The notes beneath the pieces were generated by a model. It had not been told where the DNA came from. It searched no databases and saw only the letters and a list, made by a program, of their open reading frames with translations. The position numbers and the translations under genes were made by a program. A stretch of 64,000 bases of DNA from Gibbula magus (Eukaryota; Mollusca; Gastropoda; Trochida; Trochidae), in assembly GCA_936450465.1 (NCBI GenBank), contig OW388303.1, positions 10,633,021 through 10,697,020 of the forward strand. Direction: 5' to 3'. This document shows, piece by piece, positions 1-13,774 of the stretch (position 1 is its first letter; each line of letters begins with the position of its first letter).

Positions 1-1419
1 AATGTGAAAACAAATGTTACATTTATCATGGTTGTGATTTGTGTAAGAACATACTTCAACATACACCTCCTTCACCACAGCATGAAAGATAAATATGGGT
101 CCTCTTGATTTCTTACTCAAAATTTACGTTTATAGATATTACTTAGAAAACTTTATTTCTATTCTGAGGACCGTATTTACTTTGAGCAAACAGCAAACTT
201 TTCCATATAATGATATAGATTCATATTGAAAATGAAAATGCCTTCAGACAAGACTAAATGAGAAATACACTAGCCGTGCCTCATGAATTTTCATTGTGGC
301 GTCATGAGTAACATCATCTCTTTTGTCTAGTACCAATACATACCTTACTGGCGGACACTGGAGCGCGCCTGTACGGAGACGCAAACACACTAGTGTGTTG
401 TATTCTGCTTACTGAGGAGGGGGTTCTAGACGTGTCATTCAACTGTGGGAAACATGCATACAGCCAACAGTGATGGGCGTGAAGGGCGATTGATTGATGA
501 TAGAGATACCACCGACTGACAGATTCTCATTCACTGTATGCCTATTAACCCTTTGCCTACTGATGCAGTACATAACATGACCAAAACTGTATTGTTCTCT
601 TGAACAGGATTATGAATCCTGACATCAGTTACACAGGAACGGTTTGGAAATGATATGTAATATTCAGTTCAACAGAAAGGGTTTAGATTTTTTAAGAGTT
701 TAAATTGGTTCTGCTGTCAAATTTCATATATACGTTATCATTATAAAAGATATGAATAAGCAATGAGACAAAAATCAATTTCAAAATAGCAAAATAAGGC
801 AAACTGTCAATCAGGGTTTCTCGTCAACGAGTGCAATGAATATGGTAACTTGAATGCAAAATTATGAAGATATAAGTGAAACATAATCAGATGAAATGGT
901 CTTATGATTGTACTGTTTTGCTTTATTATCATTAATATGTTAAGTGTCATTGTCCTTTGGATCAATGAGTTCAAAATATTTAGAAAATAGTGGAAGTCAT
1001 GAAATTAGCATGATATGAAAGAGAATGAAGAAGCCGTTATAACAAGAAGCAGTACAAAGCAAGAGCATTTCACCTAGGAAGATAACTATTGAGATAAACA
1101 TAGCTGACCAATGGGACATTCTAATTACCTTACATCGAACGCTCACTTGTATTGATATTTGACTATCAATCTGTTACAGCAGAAAAGACATTCATTGTGA
1201 ATATTTATATCATTATTGCTTAGGTTTCACATAGAAAGTTAATTTCACTGTACATCTTAGAGTGAGTGAGTGAGTGAGTTATTGTTTAACGCCGCTTCGG
1301 CAGTATTGCAGCCATTAGCGGCGACTGTACATCTTAGATAGGACAAGTAAGATAAAATATTCTGTTTATGAATCTTTAATATTCCTCAACATAAAGATGA
1401 TAATGTGTTAAGGTCTTAC
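1..1419. other. Left-edge non-coding stretch (PRC1 3' intron or flank)
   Basis: This stretch follows the last confidently placed PRC1 exon, so it is probably intron or 3' flank. It contains one short interspersed element at 1261-1323. A possible small in-frame exon lies at 1129-1170 on the minus strand: 42 nt, open, bounded by AG and GTAATT, and phase 0 at both ends. It is AT-rich and not recognisable by homology, so I did not add it to the gene model. Nothing else coding is visible. Confidence 0.5.
1261..1323. mobile_element. 63-bp SINE-like element with 14-bp target-site duplication
   Basis: The element runs from a GAGT simple repeat through GTTTAACGCCGCTTCGG to CATTAGCGGCG. It is flanked by perfect copies of ACTGTACATCTTAG at 1247-1260 and 1324-1337. 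Long target duplications like this indicate LINE-type mobilisation. The core resembles a short repeat abundant in vetigastropod snails. Confidence 0.7.
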
Positions 1420-4400
1420 CTTTCTGACTTTGTTAGGTGTTTTTTGAGGGGTCGTTATTCCCCTCTTTGACGGTGTTGTTGGTCTTGATCCATAAATCAT
1501 TTCCTCCTGAATTTGTTTTGCTTTCGCTTTTTGCTGAAACATAAATCACATCATCAATACTTTGATAATGAGCCTCATTAGGTTCATCCCAAGTAAATAC
1601 TTTGACTGAAATAGCAATAAAAGACCTTGCAATAACATAATTCAAAGTGAGATAACCTGATGGTTTAATACTGTATTCATGGCAATAATTGAAGGGAAAC
1701 CTGTGAGGATTTACTGGAACTAGGAAACATGGGTGGTACTGCATTGAAATTCAGTGTAGCATATCACCCAAACCTTCCTGGAACTAAAACATTTCTACAT
1801 CAAAGTTTCCAACCCTTGGTAGATTCGAACCCCAAACATCTTGATCAAATGCAAAACGTGCTAACCTACGTGATTCAAGGGAGTGAGGGGAAAGGGGTAT
1901 AAAAGAAGGGTATTAAGTATTATCAAACTTCATTCTCTCCCCACAGAGATTACCCTAGTCATTCCTTCACACATAACCTCTGTGACTGATGGGCCTTCTT
2001 TAATGATTATTGTTCAATCTGGTAATGTTTTTATTTCTTTCCAATCAAACAGTGTGATACATCCCATACTGACTTTGATTGCAACCAATTAGGATTCTCT
2101 TATTTCTTGCCTAGTGTGTGCAAAACTTGTAACCGAGGTTACATGTGAAGAAAATGAGTTTGAGTAACCGGTTTGGAGAGAATGATTAAGCTGAACAAGT
2201 CTGAGAAAACTGAAAACAGCTGATAAGTCGAACATTTGATTCATGAACAGCGTCGTACCCTCTGCTCCTTTTCACGTATCTTCTGCTCATTGTACGCCTC
2301 CCTCTGTTTGACGATGTAGTTGTCGTACTTGACGCCGTCCACGAGGAAGTCTCTCTTGTGTGTTTTCTCCCACAGTTTGACTGCCTCCCGGACATCTTCC
2401 TCCACCTGAAACCCATGATACCATTAGTGAAAATACATCGAGTTCAAGCAGGGATGGGAATTAATTTCAAATGAAGAAGTTGATTCATTTTACCAAGGTG
2501 TATAGTTTGACAGTAACAGCAGAGTTTTAAAACTCAGACTACCAAATTCTATTAAAAAAAAATAATGTCATGAGATTTGCCTCTTTACTGAAATAACTAC
2601 CAAATTGATGTTCTTTTAAATTTGGTTCTATGACTTGGGGCATCAAATCTGTTATTTAAGAAACTTAGACTATTACTGACGCTATATGATTACACCCCCA
2701 AATGGGGCGGAGACCAACGGAGGACAACGTACTGGAAACAAAATCGATGATATCAGTAGATCCCAGGATAAGTTTCTTTATAACGAAAGAGTTTGAAAGT
2801 GATTGACTAGTAAGTAGCCTTTTCAACAATTACAATATTACATTGAAGTGAGTGGCCTTGTTTCACATTTGAATTTACTTCATAAGCCAACAAATTAGAT
2901 AATTAGCTGTATCAGTTGTTTAGGCAGAACAATTTAGAGACAAAATCTGTACCTTTGGTAGTTCTTTCATAAGCTTTTTGCGTTCTTTTTCTTCTTGGAG
3001 GAGACAGTTGTGTCTGCGGTTCTTATATCTGTTGGGGTCGTTTGCCTTTCTCTGAGATGAAAACAGAAGGTAATGCAAACAAAATAAACTTTGAAAAAAG
3101 TTCTTATTTCACTATGAGATGTGTAAGATTCAATCTCAACCAAAACAATTTTTTTTAAATTACAAGACAAGATGATTTAGAATTTGATATAACTTCTATC
3201 AGCTCAATATGATATACTTTGAGTTAAATCACCAATCTTTGTTTATTAGTTATTTATCAGTTGTCCAAGTGTCTCACCTCAAACTCTACCATTTTGAGGA
3301 ATAGCTCCTCTCTGCGAGCGATCTGGGAGAGCATCTCCTTGTTGGCGTTGTAGTAGACCTTGACACGTTCTAGTTCCTGCTCGTGCAGATCCAGCAATGC
3401 TTCTGTGTAGTGCTCTGTCAGCAGAAATATACAGTCAACTTGGTTTCTTCTTCAACACCAACATTGCCTTTATAACACATAGTTGTCTTATATTGTACTA
3501 TTTTTAGCTTTCATAACAAACTGGTAAATTTGTAAGGCAACTGCTTTATAATCCTGTAATAAAATCAATAATACAGATATGGATTCTACAAACATGAGAT
3601 TTAGGAGATACCTATTGTTTTTAAACTCAGAAACATGTCGCCAGACCAGTTTTGACTTGTCATCACTTCGAAAGTTACTATTCTATGTAGCAATTACAAA
3701 CAGTAGGGGACATGTAAATTTATCAAATTATTATCATTATTGAAATATTTTTTTGTCTAAACCTGACATGTGATCTCATCTTTCCAGAAGCAAGAAGAGA
3801 TTGTGCATCCTCATGATGTACACGTCTTTCAACTCACCGTCTGTCAAGTGTTCAAACTCATCCCTCTGCACTTTGCTGTAGAAACACTGATCCCACCAAT
3901 GTAGCAACTCTCGTCTGATTCCTTCCACAAACCTCTGAATGTTCTGAAACTTAAGCTTTTCACAACGTGAAATTTCTTCTCGAAGAGCACTTATCACTGT
4001 TGGTTTAAAACTGTCTTTATCCTTTTTAAAAGCATCCCGCTCACTTTGTTCCAGCTCCAGTCGATCCCACAGTGAATGTACTTGATACCACAGATCTAGG
4101 GTAGTTTGTTTCATTTCATCTTTCTTTTGTTCCAGCTGAAAATGTAATATATTATGAGTGATTCAGTTTGTGACGAATGAATAGGTCTATGTCTACATGA
4201 AAGATTGAAATAAACTTTTAGTAAAATAATGTAAATTCATGGAAATCTTTGAAGACCCTGAATAACAATCCATTAGATCTTACAAACAATATAAATTTGA
4301 TATATAAAGTAATATATATAATATAAAGTTTTAAATAGGGCTGTAAGAAAAGAAAGGGGAGACATCTGAACTAGAAATGTTAAGCAGGGAAAAAATACGA

Positions 4401-7400
4401 ATCAACCTGCAGAGGTTGCAGATTCCTTGAAGGGGATCTAAGAAATCTTATTTTTGAGTTATAATAGGTTGTAACTTTTTTTTTACACAGGGATATATCT
4501 ATCACCTGCAGACTTGACATGACTGCCTGAACAATAGAACATGTATACAGTATAGAGACGTACCTCTTGGTGAAGAGACTTCAGAGTCCTCATGTTCTGG
4601 GTGGACAGCTGGAAGGAGTCGTCGTCTTCACACATGATGTCTCGCTCGAATGACGAGTCTGGACTACGGTCCATCTCGTTAAACAAATCTATGATATCTT
4701 TCTTTAGGTGGACGAACTCTTGATGTCTGGTTTCCTGTATTGACGGAGCAGCACATACATGTATAAACATTCATAAAAGTTATAACAACAGATTCTACAA
4801 GACATAACGAAACAAATGTTTCTCTGAACAGAAGCCTTATTATCCATAAAAATTAAATTGGAATATATTATTAATGACCATAAATCAAGCAACTTGAGGA
4901 GAAAATAGCAGTAAGTGGCTAAAACAAACTCATTTAAATAAAAATATATTTGAGAAAATAGCAGTAACGATCAGTGAAGGAGTGATGTCCATGTGACAAA
5001 TAAATCACAGTGTATGAAATGTCAGAAAAGTTGAGTGAGTTATTGTTTAATGCCACATGGGTAATATTGCAGCCACTAGCGGTATCAGAAAGCTGCCAGC
5101 CTGAAAGTTTGATTTTGTCAATTGTCACGGTAAAATTACACAAAAAGATTCTGAAGTTACCGACCCAAAACAAAAGTAACCACAGTGCTGATTCTAGGAA
5201 TTTAAAAAAGGGGGCCCAATGCCCCATCACATTTCAAAATAGGGGGCCTCCACTAACTTACAGGGGGTAAATGAAAACAAAAAAGAAATTGTAAAGATTA
5301 CCTTTACTTTCTGTCACTAGTGTCAACACCTATGTTTCCATGCTATCTTTTAAAACATGTAATTTCAATAGAAAAGATAACATTTCTTACTTTCCTTTTA
5401 TATGAATATTTAAAAACAAGCATTTTATGCAACTTCTTAGAATGTTTGCTAGTAAAGGCCGATACATTCAAAGGATATATGTGCCGTAACAAATCAATAA
5501 TTCAAACAGAATAGATTGTGAATGTTAAGGTAATATTCGTATTGATTTTCTAAGATAAATCATTCTGACAAACACAAAGTAATTAAAAAGAGATTGCCCT
5601 TAATCTTACAATACGCTATGAAATGCGAAAAACGTTTGGGAAAATAAAAATTACATATCGTCTTTGGGAAATTGACTGGAATGGAGCTGATTTAAATAAG
5701 TCAATTTAATTATCATCATTACAAATACTTATTATTATTTTTCATAACAAATTTCAAATGTTGATTGCATTAAAATTTATAAAATCCAAGTTACCGGTAG
5801 CTGAATGTTTTGGTGATAACAACAGCCATTGTTGTCTCCTGACGACAATTAACATTAAAATATGTTGAAGTACAAAGTTACCTAATTTTTACAATAATAT
5901 TTTCTTAAAACGTTGTTCAATGTTTATGCACATAAATGCGTAAAAAAGTAACTATTTCCCTGCACAGTTAACATGAAATAGCGAACTAAATTACGTATTT
6001 AATGTTATAAAGTTAACTTGTCATAATGAAAGTATTTGGAGCACGTGAGATCGGCATTTACGATACAAGTGCTGTCTTTTGTCTGCATGTGGATGATCGC
6101 GATCCGTGGAATCCATCGATGGTTCTACAATTGATGTATCCTTGTTGCATGTTTCTGTGACTTGAACTTCTTTTTTTAAAACTAAACTCTTCATAATTTT
6201 GGCATAAAAACAACTCGAGCAGCCGACAAGAATTTAAGTTCATGCGAGGCTTATGCTAATGTTTAGCGACCTGTGATTGGTTGAATGCTGTCGAAGTGCA
6301 GCTCCGCAGAAAGGTGTTTTATAAGGCCAGCTGTGATTGGTCTAAAATAAGATTGTTTACGTCGACACACAGACACTCGCGATGTTTCATTCATTCATTC
6401 AAAGTATCCTTTCAAGTTCAATCTACTAAACGTCTATTATTCAGCAAGATATACCGCGGACAGAAATGTATTTTGCGGCCTTTATTTATATTTTGCGGCC
6501 TTGGTGACGCACTGTTTTCTGAATTGGGGGCATTTTAATAAAATTAGCGGGATTCCCGCAAGGCCGCGCTCTAGAATCAACACTGTAACCATGTTATGGG
6601 CTTTCGTACAGGACTTATCTTGTACATTTTGTATCATTTGGGCCACTAAGAATATGTCACAAATCTATAATATGCACTTTACCTTTTCAGCTGTGAGAGT
6701 GAAGATGTGTTTCTCTAGTTCCTTGAGTTGTTCCTTGGTGGGGACAGTTCCAGATGCGATGTAGTACGGGGTGGAACAGAGAACCTCACACAGGTGTTGG
6801 TCCTGGTCCTTCAGTGTCTTCAGGTTCTTCATGCGCGTCTTCTTCTCTAGCTGGAGACACTCCAGTTTCGCTCTCAACTCTTTCTCCTTTTGGAGCATGG
6901 TCAGTGATTCCTTCGGCTGTAGCAGAAACAAACAGGAGTATGTCAGTGCTATTGCATTGAGACAATCTAAACAGTAAACACTTGAGTTAACCTTGATTCC
7001 TTCAGATCAGGTCACCTAATAATTTTGCACAAGGTGACCCAAATTCTAGATGAACAGTCCCACAGTGTCACAGTGTCTGTCAAAGCCTTCTTGCACAAAG
7101 CATTAAAGGTTAGATGAAATGACATATGGTCAAATTCGTATTTCGATGAAAAGGCTCGATTTTAAATTTATGAAATCGACCCATAAATTACTTAAATACG
7201 GCTTTTTAAAATAAGTGCCTAATTAAGCCCCGGAGACCAGAATGAAAGTGGGCGGAGGTGGTCACTAAAGCGTATCGTGCTGTGACGTACGTGAAGGAGC
7301 CTCATTATGGCCGCTAATCATAATTTAACCCGTTTTCCTAACTTTTAAACTGCTCATATAAGACAGAAAACGTCATCAAAACAACCCCAATTTTCGATAA

Positions 7401-10400
7401 ACGGATTACTTAACTATTCAACTAGCGATTTCATATGGTTACAACAACTGGGGCGTGCTTAATTGGAGTGCATTCGGCGCTTTTGTATAGTATGTTTGTA
7501 GCAATTAATCGCGGAACTAGAAAGAAACATATGACAGTTCAAGTGACACTGAAACAAGGGAAGAAGACTCTCGCGGGAATCGAGTGAAGAGAGATTAAGT
7601 AGCATCAATCGATCAAATTATGTTGAATAATCGGCATGTTAATTTTGTTTTGTATGTATTAATAAATAAATATATATGGTAGGTATAATTTCATATACAC
7701 TGAACGATTGACTGTTCAAACAACCGAGACAACATATTGCAGATTTATAAATAACATTCAGTATTTAATATAAAAGATTACTGTATTTTAAGTTTGTCAA
7801 TTAAAATATTCTACATATGATGTAATGCAATGCAAACCATTTTCACTTCACTTTCATGAATAAATAAATGAACTGGATTGGTCAACAAGCTCAATGAAAT
7901 TTACATGAAGATTGCTCTATTGTATACGATAAACATATACATTATGATAACACAGATTGATATAGACAACGAACATTATCGAATTTAAAGAATTATGTTA
8001 CCAGTAGCATTTTAAATGAAAACGAAATGGTTTAAAATATTGTCTGATAGCCTGTATGTGTCACTTCAGCACACCAACACACAATTCTCAGGTTAGCGGA
8101 CCATACAGATGTATCTTCCAGACAGATGTTTGTTTTGTTTCACTTCCAGATCAAAGGGGAGAGGTGTTGTTACATCATATTAGTTTACGCAATTAAGAAG
8201 CTGGGTATGTGAGAAGGAAGGAGTGTAATTATGTTTGTACAGATAACAAGTTTACTGGACCGATTCAATTATATAACAAGTGGCATGTCGGTGACCGGCA
8301 TGTCATATATGTTTATTGTCAAACGTCCTGTCTTGGTGACACACAATACACTTAACGCGACATTCAGTCTATTTGTTTTTCTATCTTGCCATTTGCGAAA
8401 AGACTTTTGTTGAAAGCGGGTTAGCATTTGACCATCTTCTGTTTCCAAGTACTGTCATTGATGGATTTATAGGTTTACAATTTCTGTCTTATGTGCATTT
8501 GGATATTCATATTGTCCGTTTGGATACGTTTATAAGGTAAGTTTCTTACATTATTGACACTCTTGCTGAAATGTCAATTTAATACGATGTTTATTTGATT
8601 AACCAAGCATTTTATTGGAAACATTTTTTTATTATCTATTAGATTCTGAATGTTTTAATGTGTTAATAAGTGATAACTAAATCGTAAAATGTAACATTGG
8701 GATGCAGTGTTTTCATAGGTGGATTCGTAGACGTATTATTATCGTTGATAACCAACTTCCTTTGGTGTTTTAAAATATGTGGTGAGTTGATTGATTGTTG
8801 TAATGTACTGTTAGTAAATTAGGTTGTCGGTAGATTAACGACGTTAAAAAATCAGGATGTTGTGGTGTGCTTTGTTTGTCGATGGCTTACCGTAGGGCCT
8901 ACTTCGCCAGCGTTTGCTAATTTCACGTTTGTTGTTTTATTTTATAAACAAACATTCTCCAACAAAAAATAACAACAACACCGAATATCTGATTTTGTTG
9001 TCTCAACTTTACTTCGTTCATATTATCATATCCTGGTTTCATATGTCATCATATATCTCATCCCCTCATTAGCATTGATTTATCCTATGTCTACGAACGT
9101 CTATGAATCCACCATCTTTCACTATTCATATCAATTATATTTGATATATATACCGATATTTTGGGACATTTGTAAAGTGAAACTTGATAACTAACATTAC
9201 TTGAACAGTTTACAGCAGAACAGCGGTGTGGCATTGTTGCAAAGCGTAGATAATACAGATCAGCTGACCAGTTCCCCAGTGTTTTCCATTATAAGTAGTA
9301 AGCGGATGTTTACATTCCGTCCCTTCTCGTACGTCACTTCCGGTTAACCCCAACTCACTAAGCCCCGCCCCATTTTTCGTTTGTCGCTCGCCGTCGAAAA
9401 GCAGACAATGTTTTTTGCAAAGTTTGAGTTTAATAAATCAACAACCTATTACCTATTTTTTGGGTCTCATTTTCACATGTTAGTCTGATGAACCAAATGC
9501 AGGTTAGAATTCAATAGAAAATATTTCATTTCGGCCTTCCTTTAAGGTGACAGTAAGTGACGTTGGCGTAATATTAAGAATGGGAGTTTAAAAAGTTTAC
9601 CTCAGTCAAGGTTGCTTTGTGAAAGGAGGCCTTGATGCTTAAAGCTATCAATTAAAACATTGAAACTTGGTCTGGTTCCTTAATTCTGTATTTGCCTACA
9701 ACTGTTTAAGAGAATTTATTTGTTGTTTACTTTGATGAGAGGATCAAAATCAGATGTTTGTCAAGGAAATATTATATTACTCCTACCTTGAACGGAATAA
9801 ACATATACATGTGATTTTGTACCATATTAAACTAGTATTGTACATACCTTGAATGGAGAGACGACCAACTCTCCTGATATCTTGACCATGTCCTCAGTAT
9901 AGCTGACGATGTTCTGTTGGATCTGTGTCCTGAGTGACGACTCCTCCTCAACCATTTCCTCCAGGAGGTTGCACAGATGATGTGACACAGTGCCCGCCCG
10001 CTCCGACATCTGCGACTCACATATTCCAATCTCATTCCAGATGTGGTACAGTTTGTTGAGGGCTGCGTCAAGTCTCCCCGTCACCTCAGACTTGATCATG
10101 TCTTTGCTACTGTAATTACAAAGAGTGTAAGTGTAAAACTTGGGTCCTAATTTTATATCAATCTTTTAGCTTTTATACTTTTGTCAGGCACAAAGGATCT
10201 CTTTCTTTGATTGAATATTTGTTTTTATAATTAATTGCACAAAAGGAAGATATTCATGTATAATAAAAATAAAAATAATCTAATTCTAAAGCATCAGTGA
10301 CCATTTGTAGATACAACTGCAAAGTAAGGATATGCATGCCATATACATAGTCATACCGGTACTTATGAAATGCACCAAGAGTTTAAAAGTATAATAAAAC

Positions 10401-11919
10401 ATTGTCACATTTTGTTGAGACATTTCGCAAGATACTTAGTTATCAAAATACATAAAATTCCAAAATAACCAAAAACAGTTAGCAATGACGTATACATGAA
10501 AATTTATTTAACTACCCATCAAGAAATAATTGGTTTAAAACATGTTTGGAGCATATTATCAATAAACAATTTTAATAAACAACAAGGATAAGTAGGTGAT
10601 GGGAACCAGTGATTTCGTTGGCAGAACAAGTTCGTAGTCGTATTCGTAGACAGATCGGCTTTGTAGATGTGGGTTTTGTAGACGGATTGAACAAAATGGT
10701 TGAAGCGACATGTTTTTCATGACATGTATTATTATTTGGAGGATTCTATCGGGTATTGATTTTAGAAACGAAATTAGAGAGGATTTTCCCGTTTACACTA
10801 ATGTAATCAATACATAATTAAAACAGTCAAACTGAAAGATATTAATGATAGTAATGCAAACAACACAACACAGTGCCAATTAAAACCTTTTATGTCTATT
10901 TAATAAATTTTATCGTTTAGATTAACATCAAAAGATAATAATTTACCACTATTTGTAATTTGGGTAATAATGATCTTATTCCATATCTTACGAAAGTATT
11001 CAAAACCAACGTTAGATCTGCTTGCGAAAGTAATGAAATTGACGCTTACAAACCCATTCTGACTACAAAAAACCTACTCTTTATGCAACTAATGATGAGG
11101 TTGAATAGAATACATTTTAACGCGCACACAACGACCTCGTTTATTTTGTATTTTCCTTTTATACCTTGAATTTGTTCAACTGTCTTTTTCGTGCATAGGA
11201 TGCCTGTAGTCCAGTATTCTAGACATCTTCCTATGTCGGGTGCGCAGTCATCGCACAGAAACCAACGTTTAGATTAAGATTTTCTAAACTAAGGATGCCT
11301 GTAGACTATTTTTATGCTTTGATCCCTGTCCAAGATCTTTTATTGTTAGTTTATCTAGTTGGCAGTGCACCCAATGGCAATGAAGTGCGATACTCACAAT
11401 TTAATGTGCATACCTTCTAAGTATGAAAAGATGTCTCACTTTGATTAATAATTATTACCTAGCAAATTTTGATTACTCAACAAAAAATCCACTTTTATCA
11501 GTGACATTGACACTTTGCTCAGAAACATAGTAATGATGTCAATATCTCGAAAATTATTAATACATCAAACTTTCATATCATTCATGTGAACAGAATAAAA
11601 TCAATGTTTATGTCTAAAACCATTGAAGGCATATTGTTAAATTACATTCACACACATTTCCCATAACATTAAAAATATTACAAATAACAGTTGACTTAAA
11701 TCTATATAAATCATTACCAGTAGCGTTTCTTGTGATCATAATTTTCATTTCATTGGCTTCAATATTATGTGAACGGTAAAGATTCTAAACAGACTCAGAT
11801 TTGAAGTTGCTGCCTGCCGATAGGCAAATGGATTTTATATTGTTTCACAAACTTACAAAATATCCAAACTATCGAAATATGTCAAAAACAACAAAAACTT
11901 ACCTCGATCCCGTCATCAT
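1420..11919 (-). CDS. PRC1: PRC1/Ase1/MAP65-family protein regulator of cytokinesis 1 (3' end not resolved)
   Basis: Encodes the antiparallel microtubule crosslinker that builds the anaphase central spindle and recruits kinesins and PLK1 (family knowledge). Exons in transcript order: 11903-11919, 9848-10109, 6683-6916, 4564-4734, 3838-4135, 3278-3414, 2953-3051, 2259-2405, 1420-1533. Phases agree at every junction and give 493 codons starting MMTGSSSKDM. Residues 10-230 form the N-terminal dimerisation rod, with the family blocks HIWNEIGI, SPDSSFERDI and CEDDDSF. Residues 235-460 match the spectrin-like microtubule-binding domain, with LWDRLELEQ, WWDQCFYS and RKANDPNRYKNRR. The last exon has the conserved EEMIYGSRPTTPSKR before a basic Ser/Thr-rich tail. 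The human protein continues about 120 residues beyond this point. That tail is either off the left edge or in small AT-rich exons I could not assign. There are two adjacent ATGs; the upstream one is taken as the start. An AG at 11933-11934 just 5' of it may end a 5' UTR intron. Confidence 0.95.
5032..5083. mobile_element. Second copy of the short SINE-like element
   Basis: TGAGTGAGTTATTGTTTAAT leads to ATATTGCAGCCACTAGCGGT, the same core as the 1261-1323 copy but more diverged. Imperfect flanking repeats (TCAGAAAAGT and TCAGAAAGCT) look like an eroded target duplication. It lies in a PRC1 intron. Confidence 0.6.
6917..9847. other. PRC1 intron 2, possibly containing a decayed DNA transposon
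   Basis: A 2.9-kb intron with no recognisable coding sequence. From about 7104 to 9560 the sequence is bounded by loosely inverted ends (AAAGGTTAGATGAAATGAC on the left, and CATTTCGGCCTTCCTTTAA on the right), which suggests a non-autonomous DNA element. The match is poor, so this is tentative. Confidence 0.25.
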
Positions 11920-11989
11920 GTTGATGTTTTACCTGTAAAAAAACTAATATATCAAATATTCCTTAGGACATTGTTTCTTCTAACTTCTG

Positions 11990-12070
11990 TTGCCGCTCCG
12001 GGTTTTGAAATTTTCCGATGTAAACTTTCTTTTGATTGGCCTGTTCGAATATTTCCCGTCATGCAAAGAT
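11990..12070 (-). promoter_or_regulatory. Candidate cell-cycle promoter of PRC1 (CCAAT box plus CHR-like site)
   Basis: Read on the gene strand, a CCAAT pentamer (12039-12035) is followed about 25 bp later by TTCAAA (12009-12004), the reverse of the CHR core TTTGAA. A TTTCCCG E2F-like motif lies at 12052-12058. CCAAT-box plus CHR pairs spaced roughly three helical turns are typical of G2/M genes bound by NF-Y and DREAM/MuvB, and vertebrate PRC1 is such a gene. The motifs are seen directly. Their function is inferred, and short motifs can occur by chance. Confidence 0.35.
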
Positions 12071-13669
12071 GATTCATTCAAGGGAGGTAATTCAGATGGA
12101 AATATATGCGGACCACAACCGGTATAGTTCAACCCAAGTTTGAATCTTTCTCTGGGTCATACACAATTCCACAATGCCATACGACTGTTAATGTGTGTAA
12201 TAACAATAAAATGAACAACAATGTAGTTTAGATTTAACATGTTTATTAACATTTTCTGAATCGTTTTTGATTTAGCAAATGTTTTTTTTATTATATTTTA
12301 AATTAATAGAGTAGAACAGTGTTGTAAACATTATCAACCAGACGGGATATCGATGTTTGTTCTAAATCTGTACATAATATGCTGTTGTCCAGGTACAAAA
12401 TTTATGTGGACGTTTTCAAGGTAGTACATGTATATACATCTGTCCAGAGACCATAAAATAAATTTATTTATGGTCTTTGATCTGTCATTTTGTTACCCTC
12501 AGGATAAATTATCGAGCTCATATTTTCATGTATTTAATGTTAGTGTTTCAATTGTTGAATATTCTTAGGTGACGATATTGAAGAATTCTCATCTGTTTTA
12601 TTTTACACATGGCTTCAATTCTCATTTTTTTTTTATCCCAACAAATGTGCACTATTGTTTATCAAGTTGTGAAATATAAAGTTATCAAAATATTACCTTC
12701 ATTAGTATCATTGAATTTGACTGTTTTAATCATGTATTAATAACATATATGTGTGTAAACATGAATACTTTCTCAAATTTCGTTTCCACAAGAAATACCC
12801 CCGATAGAACCCTCCTTTTAAGAAGCGATACGACATTTTTACGAAATTATTACAATATAATCAGTATTCCCGGTTCCTTGATGTAAAACGAAAAGAAAAA
12901 CGTATATTCTCAGTGTTTATTCACATTTGTTGGTGGTCTGTTCCATTACAACATATCGAAATAGCATGAACATCAATTATGCTTACCATACGGAAGTAGT
13001 GATAGTACATTTATGTATAATATTCTGTTTATTTTTGGTATACTGCACAAAATACAAAGAATACTCTACATATTGGAGTTTGTATATCAATACATTGTCA
13101 TAAAGTAACATCGTCAAATAAATAAAATAAATACAAAACACATTGTGTTGAATTCTAGGACTAATATATACATATAGTTTAATAAAATATTATACAAACT
13201 GATATTTCGTGACTCTCAAGAAGAATATTTATACACGTAAATTGATATTAAGAACTGCATCATTTCGATAGATAACGAGTTCATTGCCTTTATTCTTTAA
13301 TAGAAATAATCATCGACATTTAGGCATCATATTCTAATTTACATGAATGGACAATGTAGTATAATGGCTGTATAAATATACTTGAAGAAAGTAAAAGTGA
13401 TAATATGGCATTCTTTATTTCCTATAGCTACTATAAATAACTCAGTTAATATTGTATATATTAACTGTATTGAAGATGAAATCCACATTCTTTTTTTATT
13501 GTAAATTGTATGAAAATGCTAGAAATAAATTTATTGCTCCATTGTTGTAGAATACATCAAACACACATAATTAAATCTACATTCTCAGCAGTAAAGATAA
13601 AGGTATTATCATGATTGTTGTTAACTTAAATGTATATGTAAAACTAGAGCTGCAATTTTTAATTCATAA

Positions 13670-13774
13670 ACCTGTTATCTTTTATGTGCACTTGTTTCAA
13701 ATTTGTAATGTAATTGTATTTTGGGCCTTTGGCCTTTATACTGAATAAAATGTCTGTCTGTCTGTCTGTCTATA
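13670..13774 (+). mobile_element. Retroelement-like 3' tail with TGTC microsatellite
   Basis: The run TTGGGCCTTTGGCCTTTATA followed by CTGAATAAAATG and (TGTC)n resembles the 3' end of CR1/L2-type LINEs or their SINE partners, which end in short-period repeats. No upstream coding remnant was seen. Confidence 0.4.

Noticed and set aside
344..368. 25-nt GC-rich segment between AG and GTATGT on the PRC1 strand
   Set aside because: In the required phase it hits a stop after seven codons and matches nothing in PRC1 tails. It could be a terminal piece, but support is too weak.
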